Both the position numbers and the translations under genes were made by a program. A stretch of 64,000 nt of DNA. Source: Astropecten irregularis. Its lineage: Eukaryota > Echinodermata > Asteroidea > Paxillosida > Astropectinidae. The notes under the pieces were generated by a model. The model made no database searches and was not told the DNA's origin. It saw nothing but the letters and a program-made list of their open reading frames with translations. The stretch covers positions 10,498,614 to 10,562,613 of the forward strand of contig OZ020247.1 in the NCBI GenBank assembly GCA_963971285.1. The letters are read 5' to 3'. This document shows positions 11,548 to 21,699 of the stretch, one piece after another. The number at the start of each line of letters is the position of its first letter. Positions within the stretch are counted from its first letter, which is position 1.

Positions 11548-11665
11548 GCCTGTTTGTTTCATGCACAAGATCATGAATCCTGCTGATCCGGATCCCATTT
11601 TAGCGTATCCTGCATATAGGATGTGGATCCGCAGATCTGGGATCCTGTGCGTTAAACAAACAGGC
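11548..11665. mobile_element. short MITE, GCCTGTTTGTTT ends, copy 1
   Basis: A foldback of about 118 bp running from GCCTGTTTGTTTCATGCAC to GTTAAACAAACAGGC, rich in GGATCC/GATCC words that pair across the centre. Two further copies lie at 21122-21242 and 43532-43636. No coding capacity. Confidence 0.65.
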
Positions 11666-13244
11666 CCTATCTCTTGAACAATGCAACCCCTAAAATACAC
11701 TTTGAATTTATATGTGATTTTTTTTTTACCGTAGTACATGTACCTTTTTGGTTTGAGATCTTGAAAGTGAAGTTTTTTGTGTACTAGTAATGTTCAACCA
11801 GTGTACGTGTTTTGCACCATAAGATAGCAAATCTTTCTGTTTATCAAATTAATGACATGTTTTAACTTCATTCATAAATATTTAACTCCTGCTCATAGAG
11901 TTATATTATGAAAACTAGAGTGCGCACTCACCGTGCCCTGTGTGACGCGCTCTCGGCTACACATGGGAGTCAAAGATGGCGTCTCTAAGTGGGCAAAACC
12001 GTGTAAAATGCCCGGATGTGCTTATTCTTTTACACAGTGCGCTCAGAAAACGCATTACTAAAAGTCGATTTTCTCCAATCTTTTTGGGAGTTTCGGCCTT
12101 ATCGTCATGAATACTACTCATCAATAGTTTGTTTTTGGTATAAACTAGTGCAATTGAAAAAAATTGCAATAATTGACAAAAAATCCTTTACATTAAAACT
12201 GCCCCTTTCCACTCGAATTCAGCTTTAGTTTAGGATATGCCACTTTTCAAGTCGAGGGCCGGTCATAACTCGATCGTGCGTCGATAATATCGTTTCTTTA
12301 ATTGTCAGTCTTAATCTGAAACAAGGAGGGTATCGGGTTTTTATATCTTGGGTTACGTGCATGTATAGTTTAGAGAAATTTGGGATGGAACTGAGGCGTA
12401 ACCGGTATTTGTTGTACTCGATTACAACTACGGATCCAAGTACATGTATAATTAAATCAGCCACAAACTTGACACAATGCGGAAACTTGAGATTTTCGAC
12501 TTTTCTGCAAGTTCTGAATACTGTGTGCATTTTTTCCACTGTTTTCTCCAAAAGTAGTCACCTTATGACACTGGAAATTTTCACAGATGACTGTTGCTGT
12601 TTCTTTCTTGATATGTTTGCCCACGAATACCTGCATTTCTTTGACAAAAACCAGTTTTTATATAAACATTTAAATAAATAAATCGTGACAAACTAATATG
12701 CTTCTGGAGTGGCCAAAATGACGTACGGACGGACAGACGGAAGTCGGTATATTAACTCGCACTGCTTCGCAGCACTTCGCCAAAAAGCAAGTGCACCTTT
12801 ATCTGAACTGCGAAACAGCTAATAATTTACAGTATTACTTGCTCTTCACAGTTTATTAATTTAACAAGTCGAAATAGTATATGAAAGATCAACACACTGG
12901 GAAAGAACAAACTTTTTTGACAAGCTAAAAATGTACATAAGTTATCTCAGCAATGTTTACATATACATAGCTCTATGTCCATGACTACAGACACTTTATA
13001 CTTATGTACCGGTAATTGTTTTAGCTCACCAGTACAAGGATTCACTAGGCCTATGTGTTTACATTGATGAACTTTGTCAATTCCTGTTTTCGTACTCATA
13101 CTCGCACTCATGGAAAAGTGCTCAGGTACTCGCACTCATAATATTCGTGGTAAAGTTCGTTCTCATGCCTTCTCACTGCCAAATGAACAAAGATAATAGA
13201 CTACAAGAGATGAACAAGAGATAATTAGAGACACCATCAACGTA

Positions 13245-13317
13245 GGGCTGGAAGGCTCAGTTGGTAGAGCGCCTGTATGGTATTCAGGAGGTCACCGGTT
13301 TGAATCCCGCTCCAGTC
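13245..13317 (+). repeat. tRNA-like cassette, copy a
   Basis: A 73-nt tRNA-like sequence with the A box GGCTCAGTTGG, the B box GGTTTGAATCC and an acceptor-like pairing GGCTGGA/TCCAGTC. The anticodon arm (CCTG-9-CAGG) has the wrong loop size for a working tRNA. It is followed by CAATTTTTCTTTGTTCAC, which is inverted relative to the upstream AACAAAGATAAT. Confidence 0.7.
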
Positions 13318-13614
13318 AATTTTTCTTTGTTCACTTTTCAATGACAATACATTTTTTGTAAAATCTAGTTAATAGTTATTTCTTTAAATCTTGCATCTGA
13401 GTGACATCTTGCATCATGAATCTTGAGTTATGTCGCCATTCCTGAAATCTGGACCTGTATTCTTGAAGGAGAGTGCTAAAAAATGAAATTGAAAAAAAGA
13501 AAATGGATTTCATCTTTTGGAAGTTTTCAACAGACTTGAATATAAATCTCTTTTGGGATGATTTGGTGGTCCTGAAAAGGGCCATTTTGTTGGAAGTGGT
13601 AACCCTGAAGAATC

Positions 13615-13765
13615 TTCCATCTTGAAACGTCGACCTTGGATCTTGAATCTTGAAACTTGGATCTTGAAACTTGGAACTTGAAACTTGGATCTTGAAACTT
13701 GGATCTTGAAACTTGGAACTTGAAACTTGGATCTTGAAACTTGAAACTTGGATCTTGTATCTTAT
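13615..13765. repeat. minisatellite, CTTGAAACTTGGAT unit
   Basis: Roughly ten copies of a 14-base unit alternating between CTTGAAACTTGGAT and CTTGAAACTTGGAA. The array is short and imperfect at its edges. Confidence 0.85.
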
Positions 13766-14547
13766 CTTTAATTTTGCATCTGGAATTAGTAAAAATAAAT
13801 TTGTAAAAAGAAGTTAGTTTAAAAAATAATTAGTTACAACGAATGAAATACGGTAGTCCATGCGATGTTCCGCTTCATTGTGCCGGTAAATAAAGTGGCA
13901 ACACTATGAGGAAGGTGCTGGTGGCAACTTTTCAAGGATGATCGATCTGACCTGTTTCTTTCATTATTTGATCATTTCCTGAAGTTACCTGGATGATTTC
14001 AACCTCTAGCCTCTGACATGATGCGGGAACCAGCTTTGCCGAAGTTAACATCCAGACCTAGATCCAGATCCAAATCCAGATCCAGAGTCGACTAAGTAAT
14101 AAAATACACAATATAGCAGCACAAATTCCTATAGCCTTTTTATAGGCCTGACATAATATTATTAAAGTAACGTTAACCCCTTCTTACTCCATGAAAAATC
14201 GACTAAATTTAATGATATTTAGGTTAGACTAAGCAGTACTACTCACTTATAAAATGAAACGTTGTTGGTCTTATTACTCCGATTCCTGCAGCCAAAGGCT
14301 GCGAAATTTTTGGGCATATCAAGCCATAATGCAAACACACGTCACAGCCAAACGCGAAACGTAAACATAACCCCATGAATGCCCATTTTTGCCCACTTAG
14401 GAAAATGGCGGCCAATTCTTCAATTCGTGACGCGACAAATCAGAGGTGCGCCCTCTAGTTTTTTAATATAACTCTATGCTCCTGCTAGATGTTATGAGAC
14501 TTAATTTATGCAGCACGAAATATTGCTAAAATGGCAATACAATGCAT

Positions 14548-14956
14548 TGATCCAGTAGGCCACGCCCACCATAGCAACGTCAAAGCAACAACGTACACGC
14601 ACACAAGGTGTCATGATAGCCTGTATCGCATACTCTTAACCACCGAAAGCACCTCTCTCCGTTGGACTTTGGTTTTGCAAAAGGCCAAAAATTTACATTT
14701 CTTCTCAGCCAGGGCATCGAGAGTCACATATATAATGAAAATATAAACACTGCTTGACCATGGTCAAGAATAAAACTCGGGTTTGTAAAAGAATTGCCTT
14801 GTTCATAAGAAACAAAAGTAAACTCAACAAAAAGTGTATTGTAAAGAATACAAAATTGAAAACATTTTTGTCAGACAAAATGGCGGCAATTTGTCGGACC
14901 TTAAATAACTCGTTGTGATTGGTCAAATTGTCAAGGGGTGTGGCCTACTGGATCAG
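14548..14956. mobile_element. MITE with TGATCCAGTAGGCCAC ends
   Basis: TTGATCCAGTAGGCCACGCC at the left is inverted at the right as GGTGTGGCCTACTGGATCA, about 409 bp apart. The interior has no conserved frame. A target duplication was not resolved. Confidence 0.6.
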
Positions 14957-14972
14957 TGTATTTGTACTAAGT

Positions 14973-15108
14973 TAATGGGAGACTTTTGAGAATCGGTCTT
15001 CATGTCAACAGCGCGCGCGCACGCAATTGTGAGCATGCACGCGCACGCATACAATTGCATGCGCGTGCGTTGTTGACATGAAGACTGATTCTCAAAAGTC
15101 TCCCATTA
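14973..15108. mobile_element. hairpin MITE, TAATGGGAGACTT ends, copy 1
   Basis: The two arms (TAATGGGAGACTTTTGAG... and its complement ending CTCAAAAGTCTCCCATTA) pair for most of about 135 bp around a purine-pyrimidine alternating core (GCGCGCGCGCACGC, GCATGCGCGTGCG). Related copies are at 24897-25062 and 49823-49970. The core could adopt Z-DNA; this is inferred from the alternation only. Confidence 0.75.
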
Positions 15109-15170
15109 CCAGTTACAGGCAGTATGCATTTTATTAGTAATCTGTTTGTTTCTGCTAAGCACGGTTCATA

Positions 15171-16484
15171 AGGCCTTTTCACACTACGAAAAATCTCCGG
15201 GTTGTACACGGGTCCGACACGTGTTGAAGTGACTGACCGTTTCACACTGCAAGATTTCAACACGGCGTCGACCCGTGTAGAGCGCTCGACACGTGTTGAA
15301 ACCAACCCTGCTCGGGAGGTGGGTTGAGAGCTCTCGACCCGTGTTGAGAAGTCCGACACGTGTTGAAACCTGTAGTGTGAACGTCTGTGGGTTGAGTTCG
15401 ATCCGTGTATTCGTAGCGGCCGAGTGGAGCTTCGCGGCGCTCATATTTGGTAATGGTTTGCATCCTTGTCAAAAAATTCCTCGCGATTTTTTGTTTGTTC
15501 ATTTCAATATTATATCTCAGGCTTGCTACAACTTGGAGGCCTATAAACTCCCACGCCGAACGTGTAAACAGAGTGAAAACTTCACGTGAACTCAATGGAC
15601 CTGCAGAAATAGAGACCACGTGGGTTTCAATCTGTCACATGTATTGAGAATTTCGTAAAAAATCCCATTGCATATGTGGCGTACCGCGTGTGCCGAGTGC
15701 TTTTCATGGTCAAATTCTCCCTACGTGTAATTCTTGATACTGCTGTAAAGTCTGCTGTTGTTTACAGTTGTAAGGCCGCGTCTAAAATACTTGGCTGTGG
15801 CTTGATATTACACACATCTCTATGGCGGTAGCGGCTACAGCCACTTCTCATGAGTTGCATGCGACTTCGATCGGAGCTGAATGACCGAAGTTTCGTGCGC
15901 AAAGAACTATGATGGGGCGATTTCATGTACATGTACTGGAGTCGATCGAGTCGTACGCGTAGCCGTAGTGCTTCATTGGCAAGTGCGTAATTAACGTAAT
16001 TCTAACACGAAACAAATAATAAATTGGAAGTCATAATCATATTGTTTTTATATTTTAAGGGCTGATTATTCATTATTATGTTGTTCGGGCAATTGTCCGT
16101 GCATATTTGATTTTGTTCGGACAAACACAAAAAGTGCTCGGAAAATGTCCGATATCCGGCCGTAATTTCAGGCCTACTATGAACAACACGAACATCGTCT
16201 GAAAATTACTGGGCGCCGCCATATTGGAGAGTGAAGGCCTAGCGTGCAGCAATGCCGCTGGAAGGGGAATTTTCTTTTTGTATCCGTGTTGAAAAAGTGT
16301 AGTGTGAAACGATCGCGCAATACACGGGTCGAAACATTACACGTGTCGAGCAAATGCCGGTGTTGCGCTGAGTAGTGTGAAAACGGAACGAATGTGACCC
16401 GTGTTGAAATTTTAAGAATTCAACACGGATCGGACCCGTGTAGATTTCAACACGGGTCGGACGTTCATAGTGTGAAAAGGCCTA
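15171..16484. mobile_element. 1.3 kb element, AGGCCTTTTCACACTA ends
   Basis: The left end AGGCCTTTTCACACTACG and right end CATAGTGTGAAAAGGCCT are inverted, flanked by TA on both sides. The outer 200 bases on each side are built of CGACACGTGTTGAA and CGACCCGTGT words in both orientations. The central 850 bases are ordinary AT/GC-mixed DNA without a coding frame. It is probably a non-autonomous DNA transposon whose repeated words may be transposase-binding sites. Confidence 0.65.
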
Positions 16485-16660
16485 TAGTGCTTAGCTGCTT
16501 AATTAAGCTGGTCTCCTGCTCATTTATTGAATAAGTTGATTATGTACGTTGTGTTTTATATCCCTGTCAGTCCCACATCCTGAAATACAGTCCTGAAAAG
16601 TTTATAGTTTTGGCTGAAATAAGTTGATGCTTCCTTGTACAATGTATTCATAAGGATAGC

Positions 16661-17265
16661 TTGGGGGTAGGAGGGCCTGACATTCAAGTTGATCCTAGCA
16701 GGATCTTTCTCAAAGGTTTAAAGGTAGTATCATACTTTGGTAAGAAACCAAAACAGAAATGTATGAAGGTATGAAGATGGTGGTGTTAGAAACATACCGT
16801 TATATTTTTTCCGCCTGAAATGGTGTATTTATGAAATGGTGTATATTTAATGGTGTATAGAAATTAGTAAAACAACGACCAAAAATCTTTTTGATCTTTT
16901 ACAAGATGAAAAATAAAACAGCAAAGACTTAAGAAATACTGTGGCTGTTTTTCACTGTTTTCTCAAAAAGTGGGCACCGTATGGGACTGAAATTTTCACA
17001 GATGACTGTTACTGTATATGTCTTGATATTTTTGCCCATAAATATGTATTTTTTAATAAAAACCGAAATATGATATTATCTTTAAGTTGCCATCAAAATC
17101 AAGGAATGTGTTGACTACTTAATAAAATGAAGTAATGGAGTTCAATTCACTAGCTGCCCCATAACTTGAAAACTGCCTATGTGTGTCTTGTAACATATCT
17201 CACTGCCTTTGAGAAAGATCCTGCTAGCATCGAAACGTCAGGCCCTCCTAACTCCAAGCATTTTA
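16661..17265. mobile_element. inverted pair of GATCC-hairpin repeats enclosing a TTAA MITE
   Basis: AGGAGGGCCTGAC...TAGCAGGATCTTTCTCAAAG (16671-16716) is the inverse of CTTTGAGAAAGATCCTGCTA...CAGGCCCTCCTAACTCC (17210-17256). A full TTAA MITE occupies 16718-17085 between them. Single copies of the hairpin motif (GATCC-TGCTA-GGATC-GAAACG) also occur at 25935, 32050 and 52540. Confidence 0.6.
16718..17085. mobile_element. TTAA-flanked MITE, complete copy
   Basis: TTAA followed by AGGTAGTATCATACTTTGG at the left; the right end, ATATGATATTATCTTTAA, is somewhat decayed. Internal landmarks of the family (AAACAACGACC, GATCTTTTACAAGATG, AAAGTGGGCACCGTATGGG) are all present in order. Confidence 0.75.
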
Positions 17266-17849
17266 TAAATTTCTGGTCATTATTTTGGCTGATAAGCAAT
17301 TAAGTTGCAGAAGTTTATTACTTGTATTTACAAGGATTATTCATTCTGTTGAAGGTAGAGTACAGGTTTGGCCGTAAGTGAACTTTTGAAGAAGCCCAAG
17401 CATATGCTTGACACTGAAAAACTAAACAATGAAGTCGGGAAAACAGGAATTTGCATGAAAAAGAAAAATGCACAAAACTTCATTTCTTGAAAACATGAAC
17501 ACCAGAATACAGCAAGTGGAATGAATATTCCCATAATATTATAAACATCAACATTTTCTCTTTTTTCTTTTTTTTTCACACCAGCTCAAATCCCTAAAAA
17601 TGACTGTTTGATTATGTAGCTGTTGTTATGTTTAATGATCTCTACTGATAATTTGCAGACGCATATGTCGTTAAACAAAGAATCTGTTCGTCTGTCATTC
17701 CTTATGCAAATAACATGTACTATGAATGTTTCGTTTCTTTCAATTTAAAACATTATACGCACAAAACACTGTAAATATTCAATTGTCAATGCAAGGTGTA
17801 CATTTTCTTGATAAGTTTATTTTATTTTTACATCAGTCTTTTTCATTTT

Positions 17850-18110
17850 AGGTGTGTTAGAGTAGCTTCCCTCGGTCAATACGGGTCACGTCACCCGGAT
17901 CAGCCACCTCAGCCGAGCTAATCGAACGCTTGCTTTAATACCTTTCTGCCATCTTGAATTTGTGTGACGTGTTTTCCACCACTGACTCTGCTCACGAGCA
18001 GGGTCACTGGTGGCTGCCCTGGGTGAACCCCGAGAATGATGTCAGATCTAATCGAACCGTACGGGGGCTGACTCGGCGCGACCGAGATAACCTACACGAA
18101 CACACCTTAT
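17850..18110. mobile_element. MITE with AGGTGTGTT ends
   Basis: TAGGTGTGTTAGAGTAGCTT at the left and AACCTACACGAACACACCTTA at the right are imperfect inverts, with CTCGGTC/GACCGAG pairing further in. A 69-codon open frame across it is a by-product of the repeat. Confidence 0.5.
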
Positions 18111-18406
18111 GTGAAAGCGTGAAACTTTTCAGTGTTAGATTTCTTTCAGTCGCATTAAATTAATTGAATTTTAGGGTTTTTTTTTTAATCTGGTATGTTT
18201 GTTTAAAGCCACATTGAGTTATGGATTGTTTGCAGTCTAGCAACGTGAGGTGAGTGTATAGACTCCAGGTGTGTCATCAGTCTGGGCTAGGTATTCATGT
18301 TCAATGGCAAAATTCGATTGGATTGACTCAGATTGGAACAGACATAGAGAAATGAGTTGGAGGGGGAGACAGCCCCTAAATTTACATATATACCAGTTAA
18401 AGGTAT

Positions 18407-18873
18407 GGCCTTTTTGAAATGGAGGCTTAGGCTCAGGCTCAGGCTCGGCCCTGTCATCCATATGCTGAAAACATAGGTTGTGGTTTTTCATTGAAGCTGA
18501 AGCTCTGTTTTCCTTTTCAAACCAAAGAATCTACTTCCGAAATTCAGCCAAAAGCCTCTTTTTTTTATATCCATTATTTTAGAATGGATTCGCAAAATGG
18601 TGCCTGAGCCTGAGCCTAAAGCCCACCGCACACTATACGATCCGACATTCCGACTACGACCCGACTGGTTTTTGGAAGGATCGCAAAGCATTCTGGGAGT
18701 CTTAACCGTGATTGTTCCCAGTCGCAGACCCACTCTGATGGCCAGTCGGCAAGATTCGACTGTCGAATCAAGGTTAAGACTCCCAGAATGCTTTGCGATC
18801 CTACCAAAAACCAGTCGGGTCGTAGTCGGATCGTATAGTGTGCGGTGGGCTTAAGCCTCCAATTCGAAAAGGC
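18407..18873. mobile_element. GGCTCAG-rich MITE, copy 1, split by a nested hairpin element
   Basis: It begins GGCCTTTTTGAAATGGAGGC, then GGCTCAGGCTCAGGCTC, and ends GCCTCCAATTCGAAAAGGC. Internal landmarks ATCCATATGCTGAAA and TGAAGCTGAAGCTCTGTTTT recur in the copies at 45550, 54076 and 58996. The right arm is interrupted by the hairpin element at 18620-18851. Confidence 0.65.
18620..18851. mobile_element. long-hairpin MITE nested in the previous element, TAA duplication
   Basis: AGCCCACCGCACACTATACG pairs with CGTATAGTGTGCGGTGGGCT at the other end, and pairing continues through CGACTACGACCCGACTGG and TTTGCGATCC. TAA is present on both sides and the uninterrupted host word would be GAGCCTAAGCCTCC. 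A 3-bp TAA duplication fits the PIF/Harbinger class. Confidence 0.7.
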
Positions 18874-19222
18874 ATGTAGTATCATACTTTGGTAGCATAC
18901 CGAAACAGAAATCTTCACAGATTTACGTATAATTTACAGGGTATAAAGATGGTGATGGTAGAAACACACCTTAAAATTGTTTTGCCTGAAATGCTGTATT
19001 TATCCAAAAAAGAGTAAAACCATTTGACCAAAAAATTTTTGATCTTCAGAAGATCAAAAATCCGGTGAAAGAGTGTTTTTCACTCAAAAAGTGGGAACTG
19101 TATGGGACTGGGATTTTCACAGATGATAGTAAGTGTGTCTTTCTTGATATTTTTGCCCATGAATTGGCATTTCATTGACAAAAGTGTAAAAAAAAACAAA
19201 GTGTGATATTAGCAATTTACCT
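18874..19222. mobile_element. TTAA MITE, decayed copy
   Basis: It begins GTAGTATCATACTTTGGTA directly after the previous element, keeps GTATAAAGATGGTGATGG, GATCTTCAGAAGATC and AGTGGGAACTGTATGGGACT, and ends in AAGTGTGATATTAGC. The terminal TTAA sites are lost. Confidence 0.6.
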
Positions 19223-19780
19223 TCAAAAGCTCTCCCTCATCCCTAGTAGCGTCAATTTTTGACTTGCCCACCTTTTTTGTCTGCCAGGTTTACATAAGAA
19301 GTTGGATGCATAAAAGTAATAAAAATCCTATTCTCTGGATTGTTACAGAATTACAATTTTGTAGAAGATAAAATACTTTTGTTATACCTCTTTCAAGAAA
19401 ACAAAATCTTATGTACAAAATATGTACAAAATGTCATGGACTTAAAAGAATTATTAATTTTATGACAAAATGATCATGTGAAGAAATGATTGTATTCTTA
19501 TTTTATGATCAGTCTTGAATCAATCGTCAGAACATAAAGGTTTGTAAATTACTTATCAATTAAATTATACCAATTTACCAGAACAATGCACAAATAAAAA
19601 ACCTCTGAATCTGTACATTTCATGGGGCTGTTTTTTCTTTCTGTTTTTTTGTTTTTCTACATAAGCAAAAAGCCTTTGTTTTGTTCTGTTTTTTTTTTCT
19701 TCCTCTACCTCTTCTTGACGTTTGAAACCCATAGACTTTGCACAGGGACATTGTCAAGCCCACTTTGGTCATTAAACAGC
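19223..19780. other. intergenic DNA, no feature seen
   Basis: AT-rich stretch with poly(T) tracts. No conserved frame, repeat end or tRNA-like motif was recognised. Confidence 0.45.
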
Positions 19781-20550
19781 CGATCTTAACCAAATTTGGT
19801 CAAAGTCCCTATAGCATAGATGTATGCTGAAGATTTACGTCATCATGACGTCATGGCGTGTCATGTGACAACACCTTATTGGGGCACACTTCACACATCA
19901 ATTATGGACGAACCCTAGGTCCGATTGGGTTGAATCTTGTAACCGGTATGTATCTAAAAAGGGGGGAAGTGTTATATAAAAAATTGCAATGACGTCATCG
20001 TGACGTCATCATGCGTCATTTGACAGCGCCTTAAAGGGCCAAACTTTACATGCCAGTTAAGAACAAACCCCAGCATTGATTGGGTTGAAAATGGTATGTT
20101 TCTAATTGGGAAAGTGTTACATTGAAAAATTGAAATGACGTCACTGCGACGTCATCATGTGTCAAATTACAAGCGATAAGATCTATGATCGTGATTCTTT
20201 TACCAACAGTCAATGTTAGAGAAGGTGTTTCTTTGTGACGTATTGCTTGACCTCTTTGACCTCTACTTCCGCTCAAACAGGAAGTAGCTCCTCATTTAAA
20301 AGTGGTAAGAACTACGATCATGATTCTTTCACCAAAAGTCAATGTTAGGCAAGGTCTTTCATTGTGACACATTGCTTGACCTCTGTAACCCCTACTTCCG
20401 GTCAAACAGGAAGTAGCTCCTCATTCCAAAGTGGTAAGAGCTAAGATCTTGATTCTTTTTTTCAATTGTCCACATACGGGATGGTCTTTCTTTGTTACAC
20501 ACTACTTGACCTCTGTGACCTCTACTTATAACCGGAAGTTACATCATATT
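19781..20550. repeat. tandem repeats with TGACGTCA palindromes
   Basis: Two units of about 148 bases (starting near 19838 and 19986) each carry the words TGACGTCATC and GATTGGGTTGAA. They are followed by three units of about 130 bases (starting near 20175, 20305, 20435) with TGATTCTTT, TTGACCTCTGTGACC, CTACTTCCGG and CAGGAAGTAGCTCCTCATT. TGACGTCA or a one-base variant occurs at least five times in the first part. Such words are the consensus for CREB/ATF factors, but in a tandem repeat this may be coincidental. Confidence 0.65.
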
Positions 20551-20877
20551 AATATTAATAGTTGAGAAGCAATTTATATCATATGCGGAAAAGCCAATTA
20601 TATGCTGTTTTCAACAGCCATAAATCTCTTTAAATTTACATTATTCTGGATTGGTACAGTAATAAAATATAATGATGATGTAATATCAGATTAATCGAAA
20701 AATAGATTTGGGGTTAATTATGACCCCCCCCCCCCCTTTGGATGTTGCAGTTATTGAAATTTCATTTTTGGAGCCCAATCTACATTATAATCTTTTCCCT
20801 AATCACTTCGGCACATTTTGAACTTTTCCCTGACTTACTTCATAAACAAAAATATGCTTTATATCACGTGCGGAAAT

Positions 20878-20985
20878 TGTGAGAAGTGCGAACGATATAG
20901 AAGTGTGAATGATATAGAACTTAGTGCGAGAGTACGAACGATTGTAACATGGTTTTTCCGCAAACCGATCCACATAAAAACATGC
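20878..20985 (+). repeat. CGAACGATATA repeat, copy 2
   Basis: GTGAGAAGTGCGAACGATAT, then GTGTGAATGATATAG, then GTACGAACGATTGTAACATG and TTTTTCCGCAAACCGATCC. Same order of words as at 9313-9420. Confidence 0.6.
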
Positions 20986-21079
20986 TTATTTTCTTATTCA
21001 TTTCCAGGTCTCTTGTCTTTGGGTTCAATTAACAAAAATTGAAATGGACAAAAGATCATTTAAAAGTGAACAAATAAAA

Positions 21080-21242
21080 TTTGACTGGAGCAGGATTTGA
21101 ACCAGCGACCTCCTGAATTACAGGCCTGTTTGTTTAATGCACAGGATCATGAATCCTGCGGATCCAGATCCCATTTTAGCGTACCTTGCATAGGACGTGG
21201 ATCCCTAAATCTGGGATCCTTTGCTTTAAACAAACAGGCCCT
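21080..21242. repeat. tRNA-like fragment interrupted by a GCCTGTTTGTTT MITE
   Basis: TTGACTGGAGCAGGATTTGA through CGACCTCCTGAATTACA is the minus-strand 3' half of the tRNA-like cassette. It breaks off where a second copy of the 118-bp MITE begins (21122-21242; GGCCTGTTTGTTTAATGC to AAACAAACAGGCC). Confidence 0.6.
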
Positions 21243-21409
21243 TTAATTTTTGTTTTAATTAGTCATAAAAATGAACTTTTGCAAAATGATAAATTTGCAA
21301 AACAGGACAAAACTTAATTAACCAATAATGATGAGTTTGGTTTTTTTTGTGAATTTAATCACTACAAAATTAAAGAAAGACCCATAGTTACTGGACTGGG
21401 AAGGGTGTG

Positions 21410-21585
21410 TCCAGAAAAATAAATAGTCTATCTAGTATCTTATCAATATTCATGAGCTCTTCAATATTCATGGTGGGAAGGGTGTGACCAGCACTATTAC
21501 CAGTCGGGTCTGAGAAAAATAGTCTATCTAGTATCTTATCAATATTCATGAAACTCATAAATATTCATGATTTTACTGCCCACAT
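21410..21585. repeat. short tandem duplication (AGTCTATCTAGTATCTTATC)
   Basis: The 30-base stretch beginning ATAGTCTATCTAGTATCTTA and continuing CAATATTCATGA occurs twice, about 100 bases apart, in similar context. Confidence 0.6.
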
Positions 21586-21699
21586 TTACATACTATCCCC
21601 ATAATTAAAACTTTTGTTGGCACATTCTTGGAGGGCCACAGCATATAATGCATTCTTGGGGTTTTTGTTCAGTAAGAACTTCTGTGTAGTAGGATAGGA

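Larger units (their letters stand above)
11894..14478. mobile_element. 2.6 kb DNA transposon, CATAGAGTTATATT ends, 8-bp target duplication
   Basis: The left end CATAGAGTTATATTATG and right end AATATAACTCTATG are inverted, and the similarity extends inward through AAAACTAGAG and GCGCAC. The perfect direct repeat CTCCTGCT flanks both sides (11886-11893, 14479-14486). An 8-bp duplication points to the hAT or P-like classes. The interior carries a partial TTAA MITE (about 12500-12680), a tRNA-like copy (13245-13317) and a minisatellite (13615-13765). Near the left end (about 12008) the short peptide MPGCAYSFTQCAQKTHY has a faint likeness to the start of a THAP domain, too weak to count. No transposase frame survives. 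Confidence 0.6.

Noticed and set aside
12008-12060. THAP-type zinc finger start in the 2.6 kb transposon
   Set aside because: Only a short MPGCAYSF-like resemblance with wrong cysteine spacing and a stop codon soon after.
18237-18733. Peptides with repeated EPEPEP
   Set aside because: Translation of the GGCTCAG repeat of a MITE; same in the copies at 45.5 and 54.1 kb.
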